From JAUUSJ01 sp051880475 (GTDB lineage Bacteria; Bacillota; Clostridia; Lachnospirales; Lachnospiraceae): a stretch of 64,000 nucleotides of DNA. Shown here in pieces: positions 25,389-33,315 of this stretch. Location: NCBI GenBank assembly GCA_051880475.1, contig JBJEOA010000049.1:42541-106540 (forward strand). Direction: 5' to 3'. Position numbers and translations under genes: made by a program. A model generated the notes under the pieces. That model worked only from the letters and a program-made list of their open reading frames with translations. It was not told where the DNA came from and ran no database searches. Position 1 is the stretch's first letter. Each line of letters opens with the position of its first letter.

Positions 25389-26321
25389 ATGGTTCGTATT
25401 TTTAAAACGATGGACGGTCTGATTAGGCAGATTAATGAGACTCAAGATGGATGTTGGGTTGCAATCACTGCTCCAGATGAGGAAGAATTGCTTGAGATTT
25501 CGAATGTCTATCATATTAATATAAATCATTTGAAGGCGCCACTTGACGAGGAAGAATGTTCGAGAGTGGAGGCAGAAGATGATTATATTTTTATTATCGT
25601 GGATATCCCTGTCACACAAGAGAGGAAGAAAGAAGAATATTATGTGACAATTCCCTGTGGCATTATATTGACAGCGGATAAAATTTTTACAATCTGTCTT
25701 AGGGATACATCGATTTTATCGATGTTTATAGATGGAAGAGTTCGAAATTTTTGGACTTATAAAAAAACTCGTTTTATTTTACAAATATTATATCAAAATG
25801 CTTCTATGTACTTGCAATATTTGCGTATTATCCATAAAAAGAGTAGTCAGGTAGAAAAGAAATTACATATTTCTACGAAGAATAGAGAATTGATTGAATT
25901 GCTAGAGCTTAAGAAAAGCCTAGTTTATTTTACGGTTTCTCTTCGCTCAAATGAGATAGTATTAGAAAAATTATTAAAACTTGACAGTATTAAGGCGAAA
26001 CCAGAGGACGAGCAGTTGCTTGAGGATATAATTATCGAGAATAAGCAAGCGATTGAGATGGCGAATATTTATAGCAATATTTTGAGTGGAACGATGGATG
26101 CGTATGCTTCTGTTATCTCTAATAATTTAAATATTGTCATGAAAATACTGTCAGTCATTACAATTGTGATGTCGATTCCGACAATTATTGGAAGTTACTG
26201 GGGAATGAATGTAGGGGGAATCCCTTTTGCAAACCATTCGCATGGGTTTTTGATTATTGTTATTATTTCAATTGTGATTACTTTAGTCGGAGGACTTATT
26301 TTAGGCAAAAAAAATTATTAG
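25389..26321 (+). CDS. corA: CorA-type divalent cation transporter
   Basis: A 310-residue CorA family protein: a cytoplasmic alpha/beta funnel (1-240) and two C-terminal transmembrane helices separated by the diagnostic 'YWGMNVGG' (GMN) loop. CorA pentamers import magnesium, sometimes cobalt or nickel, driven by membrane potential. The start ATG follows GGAAGGAAGCAGATTGAC. The next gene begins 20 bases downstream. Confidence 0.93.
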   Translation: MVRIFKTMDGLIRQINETQDGCWVAITAPDEEELLEISNVYHININHLKAPLDEEECSRVEAEDDYIFIIVDIPVTQERKKEEYYVTIPCGIILTADKIFTICLRDTSILSMFIDGRVRNFWTYKKTRFILQILYQNASMYLQYLRIIHKKSSQVEKKLHISTKNRELIELLELKKSLVYFTVSLRSNEIVLEKLLKLDSIKAKPEDEQLLEDIIIENKQAIEMANIYSNILSGTMDAYASVISNNLNIVMKILSVITIVMSIPTIIGSYWGMNVGGIPFANHSHGFLIIVIISIVITLVGGLILGKKNY

Positions 26322-26340
26322 AAAGGAAAATGGATAGAAT

Positions 26341-27159
26341 ATGAATTTTATCAATAAACTAGAGAGAAAGTTTGGAAGATATGCAATTCCAAATTTATCT
26401 ATGTATCTTATCGCTTTATATGCAATGGGATCTGTGCTAAGCATACTGAACGGTGATTTTTACTGGAAGTATCTTTCACTAAACCCTTATGCAGTTTTAC
26501 ACGGACAGCCTTGGAGAATACTTACCTTTTTATTGGCAGCTCCGTCCACAAGTATTATTTTTCTCATTTTTGTTTTATACTTTTATTATGTAATCTGTCG
26601 CTCGCTTGAGCAGGCATGGGGAACGTTTCGGTTTAATCTCTATATTTTTACAGGAATTTTAGGAACGATTATTGCGGCATTTTTCGTATATTTTATTACA
26701 AAAAATCCGTATATCTATATGGATATTTATTATATTAATTTATCTTTATTTTTAGCCTATGCGGCATGTTTTCCAGATTTACAGGTTTTACTTTATATGG
26801 TTATTCCAATTAAGGTAAAGTGGCTTGCATATTTAGATGTGGCTCTTCTTGTCTGGGAATTTATACAAGGTGATATTGGCTCAAGAGTGGCTATCATTGT
26901 GGCACTTCTTAACTTTATTATTTTCTTCTTTGCAACAAGAAATTATGTCAAGATTTCTCCAAAACAAGTAAAACGAAGAAGAACTTATATTAAAGAAGTC
27001 AAGAAGACGGCACAGACGACAAGACATGAATGTGCGGTTTGTCATAGAACAGAAAAAGACGACCCTAATTTAGAATTTCGTTTTTGTTCAAAATGTGATG
27101 GCAATTATGAGTATTGTCAAGATCATTTATTTTCACATACTCATGTGAAGAAATCATAA
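26341..27159 (+). CDS. Rhomboid-like membrane protein with C-terminal zinc ribbon
   Basis: A 272-residue protein with about six membrane helices (residues 15-200) in a rhomboid/TMEM115-like layout, 'HGQPWRILTFLL' corresponding to the conserved H-x-W-R-xx-T segment after helix 1. The catalytic GxSG serine motif and the helix-6 His of active rhomboids are not seen, so this is probably a pseudoprotease. A basic linker leads to 'CAVCHRTEKD' and 'FCSKCDGNYEYC', a zinc-binding tail. Possibly co-transcribed with corA. Confidence 0.75.
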   Translation: MNFINKLERKFGRYAIPNLSMYLIALYAMGSVLSILNGDFYWKYLSLNPYAVLHGQPWRILTFLLAAPSTSIIFLIFVLYFYYVICRSLEQAWGTFRFNLYIFTGILGTIIAAFFVYFITKNPYIYMDIYYINLSLFLAYAACFPDLQVLLYMVIPIKVKWLAYLDVALLVWEFIQGDIGSRVAIIVALLNFIIFFFATRNYVKISPKQVKRRRTYIKEVKKTAQTTRHECAVCHRTEKDDPNLEFRFCSKCDGNYEYCQDHLFSHTHVKKS

Positions 27160-27282
27160 GGTCATATATCCATGGGGGTGGATTATATGAGAAAAGAGGG
27201 TAATCGGTTGAATGCAAAAAACTTTTATAAAACTCCATTGGGGCATGCAAAAGGATACTTAAGTTTGAAAGGAGATAACAAC

Positions 27283-28713
27283 ATGAAAAAAAGGACAAAA
27301 ATCATCTGTACAATGGGACCAAACACAGATAACAGGGACATACTAGTGCAATTGGCAAAAGAGGGAATGGATATTGCCAGATGTAATTTCTCTCATGGAA
27401 CACATGAGGAGCAAAAAGCAAAAATGGATATGATTAAGAGTGTAAGAGAAGAACTTGGAAAACCAATTGCTATTTTGCTTGATACAAAAGGTCCAGAGAT
27501 TAGAACTGGTTTATTAAAAGAGGGAAAGGTTCAGCTTGTAGAGGGAGAGACAATAACATTGACAACAGATATGAGCATTGAGGGAGATGCTTCTTTAGTT
27601 GCAATTACTTACGAACAGCTTCCATCTGAGGTAGAAAAAGGAAATATTATTTTAGTTGACGATGGTTTGATTGGGTTAAAAGTTCAAGAAACGACAGATA
27701 CAACGATTGTCTGTGAGATTGTAAATGGTGGTCTTCTTGGAAGCAGAAAAGGTATCAATGTTCCAAATGTAAAGGTAAATCTTCCAGCGATTACAGAGCA
27801 AGATAGAAAAGATATTTTATTTGGTATCGAGCAGGGAATTGACTTTATCGCGGCATCTTTCATTAGAAATGCAGAGGCTGTTAATGAAATTCGTGCTATC
27901 TTAGAGGAAAATAACGCAAGTCATATTGGTATTATTTCTAAGATTGAGAATCAAGAAGGAGTAGAAAATATTATGCAAATCATCGAGGCTTCCGATGGAA
28001 TCATGGTAGCTAGAGGTGATTTGGGTGTAGAAATTCCAGAGCAGGAAGTACCTTTCATTCAAAAACGTATCATCCAAAAATGTAATGAGGCATTTAAGCC
28101 AGTTATCACAGCGACACAAATGCTTGACTCTATGATTCGTAATCCACGTCCAACAAGAGCAGAAGTTACAGACGTTGCTAACGCTATCTATGACGGAACA
28201 GATGCGATTATGTTATCTGGCGAGACAGCAATGGGTAAATATCCAGTTGAGGCATTAAAGATGATGGTTTCTATCGCTGATGCGACAGAACTTCATTTGC
28301 CAGTGGACGCCTCTCATCTTGATAAAGCATTATATCAGCATCAAGGCATTTCAACATCTGTGGCTATGGCGGCAGTTGAGACAGCGATGGGATTAAATGC
28401 AAAATGCATTATTATTCCTACAATGTCAGGATTTACTGTGAAATTAATTTCTAAATTAAAACCAGATATTAATATTATTGCGCTATCTCCTGACGAGAAG
28501 ACAAGAAGAAGAGTACAGCTTTACTGGGGCGTACAATCTCTTCCTATGGATAGAGTAGAGGATACAGACTTGATGATGGAAACTTCTGTGAAAAATGTTG
28601 TGAAGGCAGGATTTGCGAAAGAAAATGATATCGTTGTCATGACAGCTGGTGGTCCATCTAGAGATGGATTCCCAAGATTAACAGATACAATGAAAGTGGC
28701 AGTTGTCCACTAA
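27283..28713 (+). CDS. pyk: Pyruvate kinase
   Basis: A 476-residue pyruvate kinase, converting phosphoenolpyruvate and ADP to pyruvate and ATP. Motifs: 'KIICTMGPNT' at the N-terminus, 'GIISKIENQEGVEN' with the catalytic Lys, 'MVARGDLGVEIP', 'TRAEVTDVANAIYDGTDAIM' and 'LSGETAMGKYP'. The C-terminal domain has the usual allosteric fold; there is no extra PEP-utilising domain. Start 27283 is chosen over an upstream ATG because GAAAGGAGATAAC precedes it and homology begins there. Confidence 0.97.
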   Translation: MKKRTKIICTMGPNTDNRDILVQLAKEGMDIARCNFSHGTHEEQKAKMDMIKSVREELGKPIAILLDTKGPEIRTGLLKEGKVQLVEGETITLTTDMSIEGDASLVAITYEQLPSEVEKGNIILVDDGLIGLKVQETTDTTIVCEIVNGGLLGSRKGINVPNVKVNLPAITEQDRKDILFGIEQGIDFIAASFIRNAEAVNEIRAILEENNASHIGIISKIENQEGVENIMQIIEASDGIMVARGDLGVEIPEQEVPFIQKRIIQKCNEAFKPVITATQMLDSMIRNPRPTRAEVTDVANAIYDGTDAIMLSGETAMGKYPVEALKMMVSIADATELHLPVDASHLDKALYQHQGISTSVAMAAVETAMGLNAKCIIIPTMSGFTVKLISKLKPDINIIALSPDEKTRRRVQLYWGVQSLPMDRVEDTDLMMETSVKNVVKAGFAKENDIVVMTAGGPSRDGFPRLTDTMKVAVVH

Positions 28714-28726
28714 ATGGTTGGCATAC

Positions 28727-28766
28727 AATATCACATGGGTGAGTTTTTTATCACCCATGTGATATT
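28727..28766. terminator. Terminator-like stem-loop after pyk
   Basis: A perfect 16-bp stem: AATATCACATGGGTGA (28727-28742) with TCACCCATGTGATATT (28751-28766), 8-base loop. The trailing T-run is short. Confidence 0.75.
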
Positions 28767-28812
28767 TAAAAAATGCCTTTTTCAATAGAAAAATAGAAAC
28801 TGAGGAAGAGCA

Positions 28813-30183
28813 ATGAAAAATCAAATATTGAGTAATATTAAAAAGGGAAAAAAATTAAAAGAGACCATTCCAGAATATTTAGAGGAGATGCGCCTTCTAT
28901 ACGAAAAATACGGAACCCTTCAGTTCGTTTTTGCTTATTATGATTACTGTGAGGATAAGATAGAAAAAGAATTCACGCTCTCAAGTGAGATGAAAAATCT
29001 TATTAATGAATTAGAATATTTTATAAAGTCATACTTAGATGGAAAGATAAAGAGAAAAGAGGCGAGAGAAGTCTTTTTTACTTTAAGACAAAAGAGCGTG
29101 GCGAAGATGGAAGAGATGATGGGGTTTGTCACCAAAATAGAATTATTTGAACATGTGTTAAATCATATGCAGTATAAGTTTGATCCTCCGTATGAGGGCG
29201 AATATAGCAGAGAAAATATCGCACAAAGAATTTATGAGTATATTTTTAATGAAAAAGATAATGTTATTATTGATGGAAAAATCAAATGTTTGCTAGAACA
29301 ATTTCCAGCTCCGATTGTAAAGTCGAAATTTTATGATTTTATTTTGCAAAATATAGGGCTCTATATTGGAGGAGACAAAGAGAGCATGGAGCGTATGGTT
29401 GATACAATCCGAACAACAGGCGGTCTAAAGAAGTTAGAGAGCAAGGATGAACAGCAGCTGCTTGATATCATCGCAGAGCTTGAAGAAAAAGATTATCGCT
29501 CTATGAACCAATCGGAATTTGAAGATATGAAACAGTTTGTGAGCAATATAGCAAGTCAATTAGCAAGTAAAGTGGATTCCCTTTGTCTTTACCAGAAGGT
29601 GCTTAATTATTTTGGCGCACTTCTTCTTTGTAATATAGATTTTCATAGCCAAGAAGAGTATAAATTAATACAGCTTTTAGTAGAGTCAAATGAGGAAAGA
29701 GAAAAATTAAGACAGGCAGAAGCATTATTTTATACATTAGAGGGAAAACAAGAGGAACTTTTCTTTGAGATTGATATGGCATCTTCTTATTTAGAGGAAC
29801 TCCCACAGATTGAAAAGAAGGGACAAAAAACTTTAGGGGAGAATGAGCTAGAGGAAAAAAGAAAAGAACTTGTTATAGTGGATAAGTTATTATCCGATAA
29901 TCTTTTTTCACCACTTGAGCAGACGAGCGATGAGATTGTGACCGAGGAAGAGGCGATGGCACAGGCAGGTGAGTTGATTGAAGAATTCAAAGTATTTTTT
30001 AAAGCTCATAATCGCATAATTAATCAATCTGTGATGGCGAGAATTCTATCCATCTTGCCACTTGTATATAAGACACAAAGAGAAATTGCAGAATATATTG
30101 AGTATGCAATTATTCAAAGTCGCTCTAAAGAACAGGTGATGGCAAATTTTGAGTTATATCAATTAGTTCAGGGAAAATTTTAA
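28813..30183 (+). CDS. Conserved helical hypothetical protein
   Basis: A 456-residue cytoplasmic protein I cannot assign. It is highly charged (Glu/Lys) and predicted almost all helical, with probable coiled-coil near residues 290-370 and no membrane segment, signal peptide or enzyme motif. The start follows TGAGGAAGAGCA. It sits between pyk and a 110-residue hypothetical gene in the same direction. A structural or scaffold role is possible but only guessed. Confidence 0.7.
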   Translation: MKNQILSNIKKGKKLKETIPEYLEEMRLLYEKYGTLQFVFAYYDYCEDKIEKEFTLSSEMKNLINELEYFIKSYLDGKIKRKEAREVFFTLRQKSVAKMEEMMGFVTKIELFEHVLNHMQYKFDPPYEGEYSRENIAQRIYEYIFNEKDNVIIDGKIKCLLEQFPAPIVKSKFYDFILQNIGLYIGGDKESMERMVDTIRTTGGLKKLESKDEQQLLDIIAELEEKDYRSMNQSEFEDMKQFVSNIASQLASKVDSLCLYQKVLNYFGALLLCNIDFHSQEEYKLIQLLVESNEEREKLRQAEALFYTLEGKQEELFFEIDMASSYLEELPQIEKKGQKTLGENELEEKRKELVIVDKLLSDNLFSPLEQTSDEIVTEEEAMAQAGELIEEFKVFFKAHNRIINQSVMARILSILPLVYKTQREIAEYIEYAIIQSRSKEQVMANFELYQLVQGKF

Positions 30184-30285
30184 AAAATTTTATAATGTTA
30201 CGTCCAAATCCCACGATATTTAGGTGATGGGTAGTTCATATAAGATATTCTTAAAAGGATAAACTAAAAAAAGAGAGGTGATGGC

Positions 30286-30618
30286 ATGATTTTATCAGAA
30301 AATTTTATAGTTGGGGATAGTATTAAAGAAAAACTTCCAGACATGATAGATAAGATAAAAAAAGGAAAAAAATCATATTCTTTTTATTGTATTACAGAAC
30401 CATCTAATCCGAAAAATCTATTAGATATTTATTGCTACGCCTTTTTATTTGGACGCTATTATAAAAATTTTAATCCTAAGATAATTGCATTAGCAGGAAG
30501 CGAAGAGGAAGCGATTTCCTTAGTTGTAAAAATGACGCAGGAAGTGAATATTAGGATGCAAGAATCAATAGAGAAAGATTTTGGAAAACAATTTAGAGAA
30601 TATTTAAAACAGTTTTAG
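30286..30618 (+). CDS. Hypothetical protein, 110 residues
   Basis: An unassigned small alpha/beta protein starting 'MILSENFIVGDSIKEKLPDM', with a central 'YCYAFLFGRYYKNFNPKIIA' and a helical C-terminus. Strong RBS (AGAGAGGTGATGGC). No membrane segment or metal motif. It precedes the ytfI-gerW pair but its own role is unknown. Confidence 0.7.
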   Translation: MILSENFIVGDSIKEKLPDMIDKIKKGKKSYSFYCITEPSNPKNLLDIYCYAFLFGRYYKNFNPKIIALAGSEEEAISLVVKMTQEVNIRMQESIEKDFGKQFREYLKQF

Positions 30619-30704
30619 GAAATGAATATATCTGCTTTTGAGGGCAGAAGATATGAGTGAAAGACTGATTTTGTATTTGAGATTTTCATAAAAAGGGGGG
30701 AGAA

Positions 30705-31739
30705 ATGCTCCATATTATACTTACTATATTGAAAATAATAGGAATACTTCTTCTTGTCGTGTTAGGAATTTTACTGACCGCAATTTTCCTTATTTTATTT
30801 GCTCCTTTTCGCTACGCCTTAGATGGCAAAAAAGAGGAGGAATTTTGCTTCCACGCAAGAATTACGTGGGTTTTATTTTTTCTTCGAGTCAGATGCTCGT
30901 ATGAGAAGAAAAAGCTAAGTTACTATGTGAAAGTGTTTGGATATTCTCTCATTAGCAATGAAGAAAAAAAGAAAAAGGAAAAGAAGAAAAAAGAAAAGAA
31001 GAAGCAGGAAAAATCTTTGACGAAACAAGAGCAGCTTTTATTATCGGAGATAGAAGAAGAATCTAAAGAAGAGAAGAAGGTTAAAGAAGAGAAGAAGGTT
31101 AAAGAAGAAGCTATTTTGCCAAAAAAAAGTATGGCAGAACCTAAGAAAGAGCAAATTCAGATAGAGGAAAAAAGCTTCGAGTCAGGACAGGAAAAACAGG
31201 TTGAGAAAAAAATTTCTAAAAATCCAATTCAAATTTTTAGAAATACTTTATATAAAATAAAAAATATTTTATATAAAGTATTAGAAAAAATAAGACAATT
31301 TTTTAGCAAGTTGGATGAAGTAGGAGAAAAGATAAATAAACTTTTAGAAAAATTAGGAGAGTGGAAAGATTTTCTAGATGACGAGATCACAAAAAAAACA
31401 CTCTCAAAATTAAGAAAAAAAGTAAAAAAACTTTTAAAACATATTTTACCGAGAAAGATAAAGGGAAATTTGACATTTGGAGTAGAAGACCCTGCGATGA
31501 TGGGGTGGATTCTTGCTATTTTAGGTATGGCGATGCCCATTTATAAAGATAATTTAAAAATCGAGCCTTGTTTTGGAGTTAATAAGATACAGGGTGATAT
31601 AGAGGCGAAAGGAAAAATTCGACTGGGCTATATTTTATATTTAGTAATCTTTGTGCTTATAGATAAAGAGATTATGGGAACAATAAAAAAAGCAAGAGCT
31701 ATGGCAAAAGGTGAGAAAGAAAGTGAAGGTGGAGAATAA
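30705..31739 (+). CDS. DUF2953 protein, YtfI-like
   Basis: A 344-residue protein with an N-terminal membrane helix (about 8-32), a DUF2953-type N-terminal region, a Lys/Glu low-complexity insert (about 85-165), and a C-terminal 'NLTFGVEDPAMMGWILAI' segment followed by a second hydrophobic stretch. DUF2953 genes lie directly before gerW/ytfJ in Bacillus and clostridia, as here (the gerW ATG begins two bases after this stop). A sporulation-linked membrane role is inferred. RBS GGGGGGAG. Confidence 0.8.
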   Translation: MLHIILTILKIIGILLLVVLGILLTAIFLILFAPFRYALDGKKEEEFCFHARITWVLFFLRVRCSYEKKKLSYYVKVFGYSLISNEEKKKKEKKKKEKKKQEKSLTKQEQLLLSEIEEESKEEKKVKEEKKVKEEAILPKKSMAEPKKEQIQIEEKSFESGQEKQVEKKISKNPIQIFRNTLYKIKNILYKVLEKIRQFFSKLDEVGEKINKLLEKLGEWKDFLDDEITKKTLSKLRKKVKKLLKHILPRKIKGNLTFGVEDPAMMGWILAILGMAMPIYKDNLKIEPCFGVNKIQGDIEAKGKIRLGYILYLVIFVLIDKEIMGTIKKARAMAKGEKESEGGE

Positions 31740-31740
31740 A

Positions 31741-32160
31741 ATGAGTACAAATCATGATTTTAGTTCGACCGTGAGTGAATTATTTAAAGGGATGGACAAT
31801 TTTATTACGACAAAAACGGTAGTTGGAGAACCGACACAGATTGGAGATGTGATTTTACTTCCACTTGTGGATGCCTCTTTTGGGGTGGGAGCGGGAGCAT
31901 TTGGTTCTAATAATAAAAGTAATGCAGGTGGAGGAATGACAGGAAAAGTGACACCTTCTGCTGTATTAGTAATTAAGGATGGAGAGACAAAACTTGTCAA
32001 TATCAAAAACCAGCAGGGAGTGACAAAGCTTCTTGATATGGCCCCTGATATGCTAAATAAGTTTAGCGATATGTTGGGTGCAAAATCTGGGTCTGATAGC
32101 AAAAAAACGGATTCTTCTCCGGTAGATGAAATTTTAGATGAACTTGATGAGTCTTTGTAA
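31741..32160 (+). CDS. gerW: Spore germination/sporulation protein GerW (YtfJ)
   Basis: A 139-residue GerW-family protein. The family core is visible: 'TVVGEPTQIGDVILLPLVDA', 'SFGVGAGAFG', 'VTPSAVLVIKDG' and a C-terminal acidic tail. YtfJ is needed for normal germination in Bacillus. Start at 31741 follows AAGGTGGAG, with the stop of the DUF2953 gene one base before, so the pair is translationally coupled. Confidence 0.9.
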   Translation: MSTNHDFSSTVSELFKGMDNFITTKTVVGEPTQIGDVILLPLVDASFGVGAGAFGSNNKSNAGGGMTGKVTPSAVLVIKDGETKLVNIKNQQGVTKLLDMAPDMLNKFSDMLGAKSGSDSKKTDSSPVDEILDELDESL

Positions 32161-32177
32161 AAGCTAGAAAAAAGTAC

Positions 32178-32206
32178 TTGCATTATAGATAAATTTCTGT
32201 TAAGAT
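32178..32206 (+). promoter_or_regulatory. Promoter of rpmB
   Basis: TTGCAT (32178-32183), 17-base spacer, TAAGAT (32201-32206), 53 bases before the rpmB start codon. Confidence 0.6.
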
Positions 32207-32258
32207 AGTCTTGTTGCAAGTCTTTATGGGCTTAAGTTTTGGTTGAGGAGGTGCTAGT

Positions 32259-32444
32259 ATGGCAAGATGTGCTATTTGTGATAAAGGTGCTCATTTTGGA
32301 ATTAAAGTGAGTCATTCTCATAGAAGATCTAATAAGATGTGGAAATCAAACATCAAATCTGTTAAAGTAAAAGTGAATGGAGCTCCAAAGAAAATGTACG
32401 TTTGTACTTCTTGTTTAAGATCCGGAAAAGTTGAGCGTGCTTAA
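32259..32444 (+). CDS. rpmB: 50S ribosomal protein L28
   Basis: A 61-residue L28: 'MARCAICDKGAHFGIKVSHS' then 'HRRSNKMWKSNIKSV' and a final 'MYVCTSCLRSGKVERA'. Two CxxC pairs (CAIC and CTSC) form the zinc-binding version. RBS GAGGAGGTGCTAGT. Monocistronic, with a terminator at 32479. Confidence 0.97.
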   Translation: MARCAICDKGAHFGIKVSHSHRRSNKMWKSNIKSVKVKVNGAPKKMYVCTSCLRSGKVERA

Positions 32445-32478
32445 TTTGTTATGGAATTCCTGTCAAGCGGCGAGATAT

Positions 32479-32523
32479 AAGCTGTTGTAAGACGTACAGA
32501 TTCGTCATACAGCAGCTTTTTCT
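32479..32523. terminator. Terminator between rpmB and the small convergent gene
   Basis: AAGCTG-TTGTA-AGACG pairs with CGTCATAC-AGCAGCTT, followed by TTTTTC. It lies between two convergent genes and can serve both. Confidence 0.8.
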
Positions 32524-32575
32524 ATGTTTAGGACAGAATTTTAGTATATATTGGATGTAAAACAGGTATGTTCCT

Positions 32576-32713
32576 TTACTTGAAAAATAAAATATAAGAG
32601 AATAAGAAACAAGATAAAATAAAAATACATTGACATAAATCACGTTGGAGCCACCATCCAACGACAACCCCAAGAGAGAAAAAGAAAAGAGCAAATCCAC
32701 ATACACGTTTCAT
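32576..32713 (-). CDS. Small single- or double-span membrane protein, 45 residues
   Basis: Reading the minus strand from an ATG at 32713 gives 'MKRVCGFALFFFSLGVVVGW', 'WLQRDLCQCIFILSCFLFSY' and 'ILFFK', then TAA. Two hydrophobic stretches separated by 'QRDLC' suggest a small membrane hairpin. Short proteins of this type ('MKxVCGFALFxxxxGM...') are common, unnamed products in clostridia. The ribosome site (AGCTGGAAT) is weak. The convergent placement against rpmB with a shared terminator supports a real gene. Function unknown. Confidence 0.55.
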   Translation of the reverse strand: MKRVCGFALFFFSLGVVVGWWLQRDLCQCIFILSCFLFSYILFFK

Positions 32714-32922
32714 TATAATTATTCCAGCTATTTTTTACTAGTATATGTAGGAAAAGTGGTACTATTCACCGCTTATCTGCTTAAGATAATGAATTGTAAC
32801 AGAAGAAGAAAATTTTACCATCTTAAAAGAAAAATATTTTCTTTTTGCGAGAAAGAGGGTATAATGAAGATGAGAAGCGTAAAAGACGCAGAATCGAAAT
32901 AAAAAAGATTGGAGGAAACGCG

Positions 32923-33279
32923 ATGAGAGGTCATTTAAATACAAATATGGGAGAAATCTTGATTGAAAATGAGGTAATTGCAAAGTATGCAGGCATGACA
33001 GCAATGGAAATTTTTGGAATTGTGGGCATGGCATCTGTCAGTATGAAAGATGGATTTGCAAAACTTCTAAAGAGTGAGAATATCACAAAAGGTGTCAACG
33101 TCGAAATAAATGATAATAAGATTACGATTAAGTTCCATATTATTGTTGCATACGGCGTAAGCATTGCAGCAGTAACGAGCAATTTAATTGATAATGTAAA
33201 ATATAAAGTGGAGCGTTTTACAGGTCTTAAAGTAGAAAACATCCAAGTATTTGTTGAGGGTGTTCGTGTTTTGGATTAA
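32923..33279 (+). CDS. Asp23/Gls24 (YloU-type) family protein
   Basis: A 118-residue protein of the alkaline-shock Asp23/Gls24 family: 'GEILIENEVIAKYAGMTAME' and 'FGIVGMASVS', then 'KGVNVEINDNKITIKFHIIV' and 'VKYKVERFTGLKVENIQVFV'. In Firmicutes the YloU member precedes the DhaL/FakA kinase YloV and recG exactly as here. Start 32923 follows GGAGGAAACGCG. Role likely in envelope or lipid homeostasis together with the next gene. Confidence 0.9.
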   Translation: MRGHLNTNMGEILIENEVIAKYAGMTAMEIFGIVGMASVSMKDGFAKLLKSENITKGVNVEINDNKITIKFHIIVAYGVSIAAVTSNLIDNVKYKVERFTGLKVENIQVFVEGVRVLD

Positions 33280-33315
33280 AGAGTAAGAAAAAACGATGAA
33301 GGAGGAAAGACGAAA

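Noticed and set aside
27172..27282. 37-codon upstream extension of pyruvate kinase
   Set aside because: The family begins at the ATG at 27283, which has GAAAGGAG in front; the extension is not homologous to anything I recognise.
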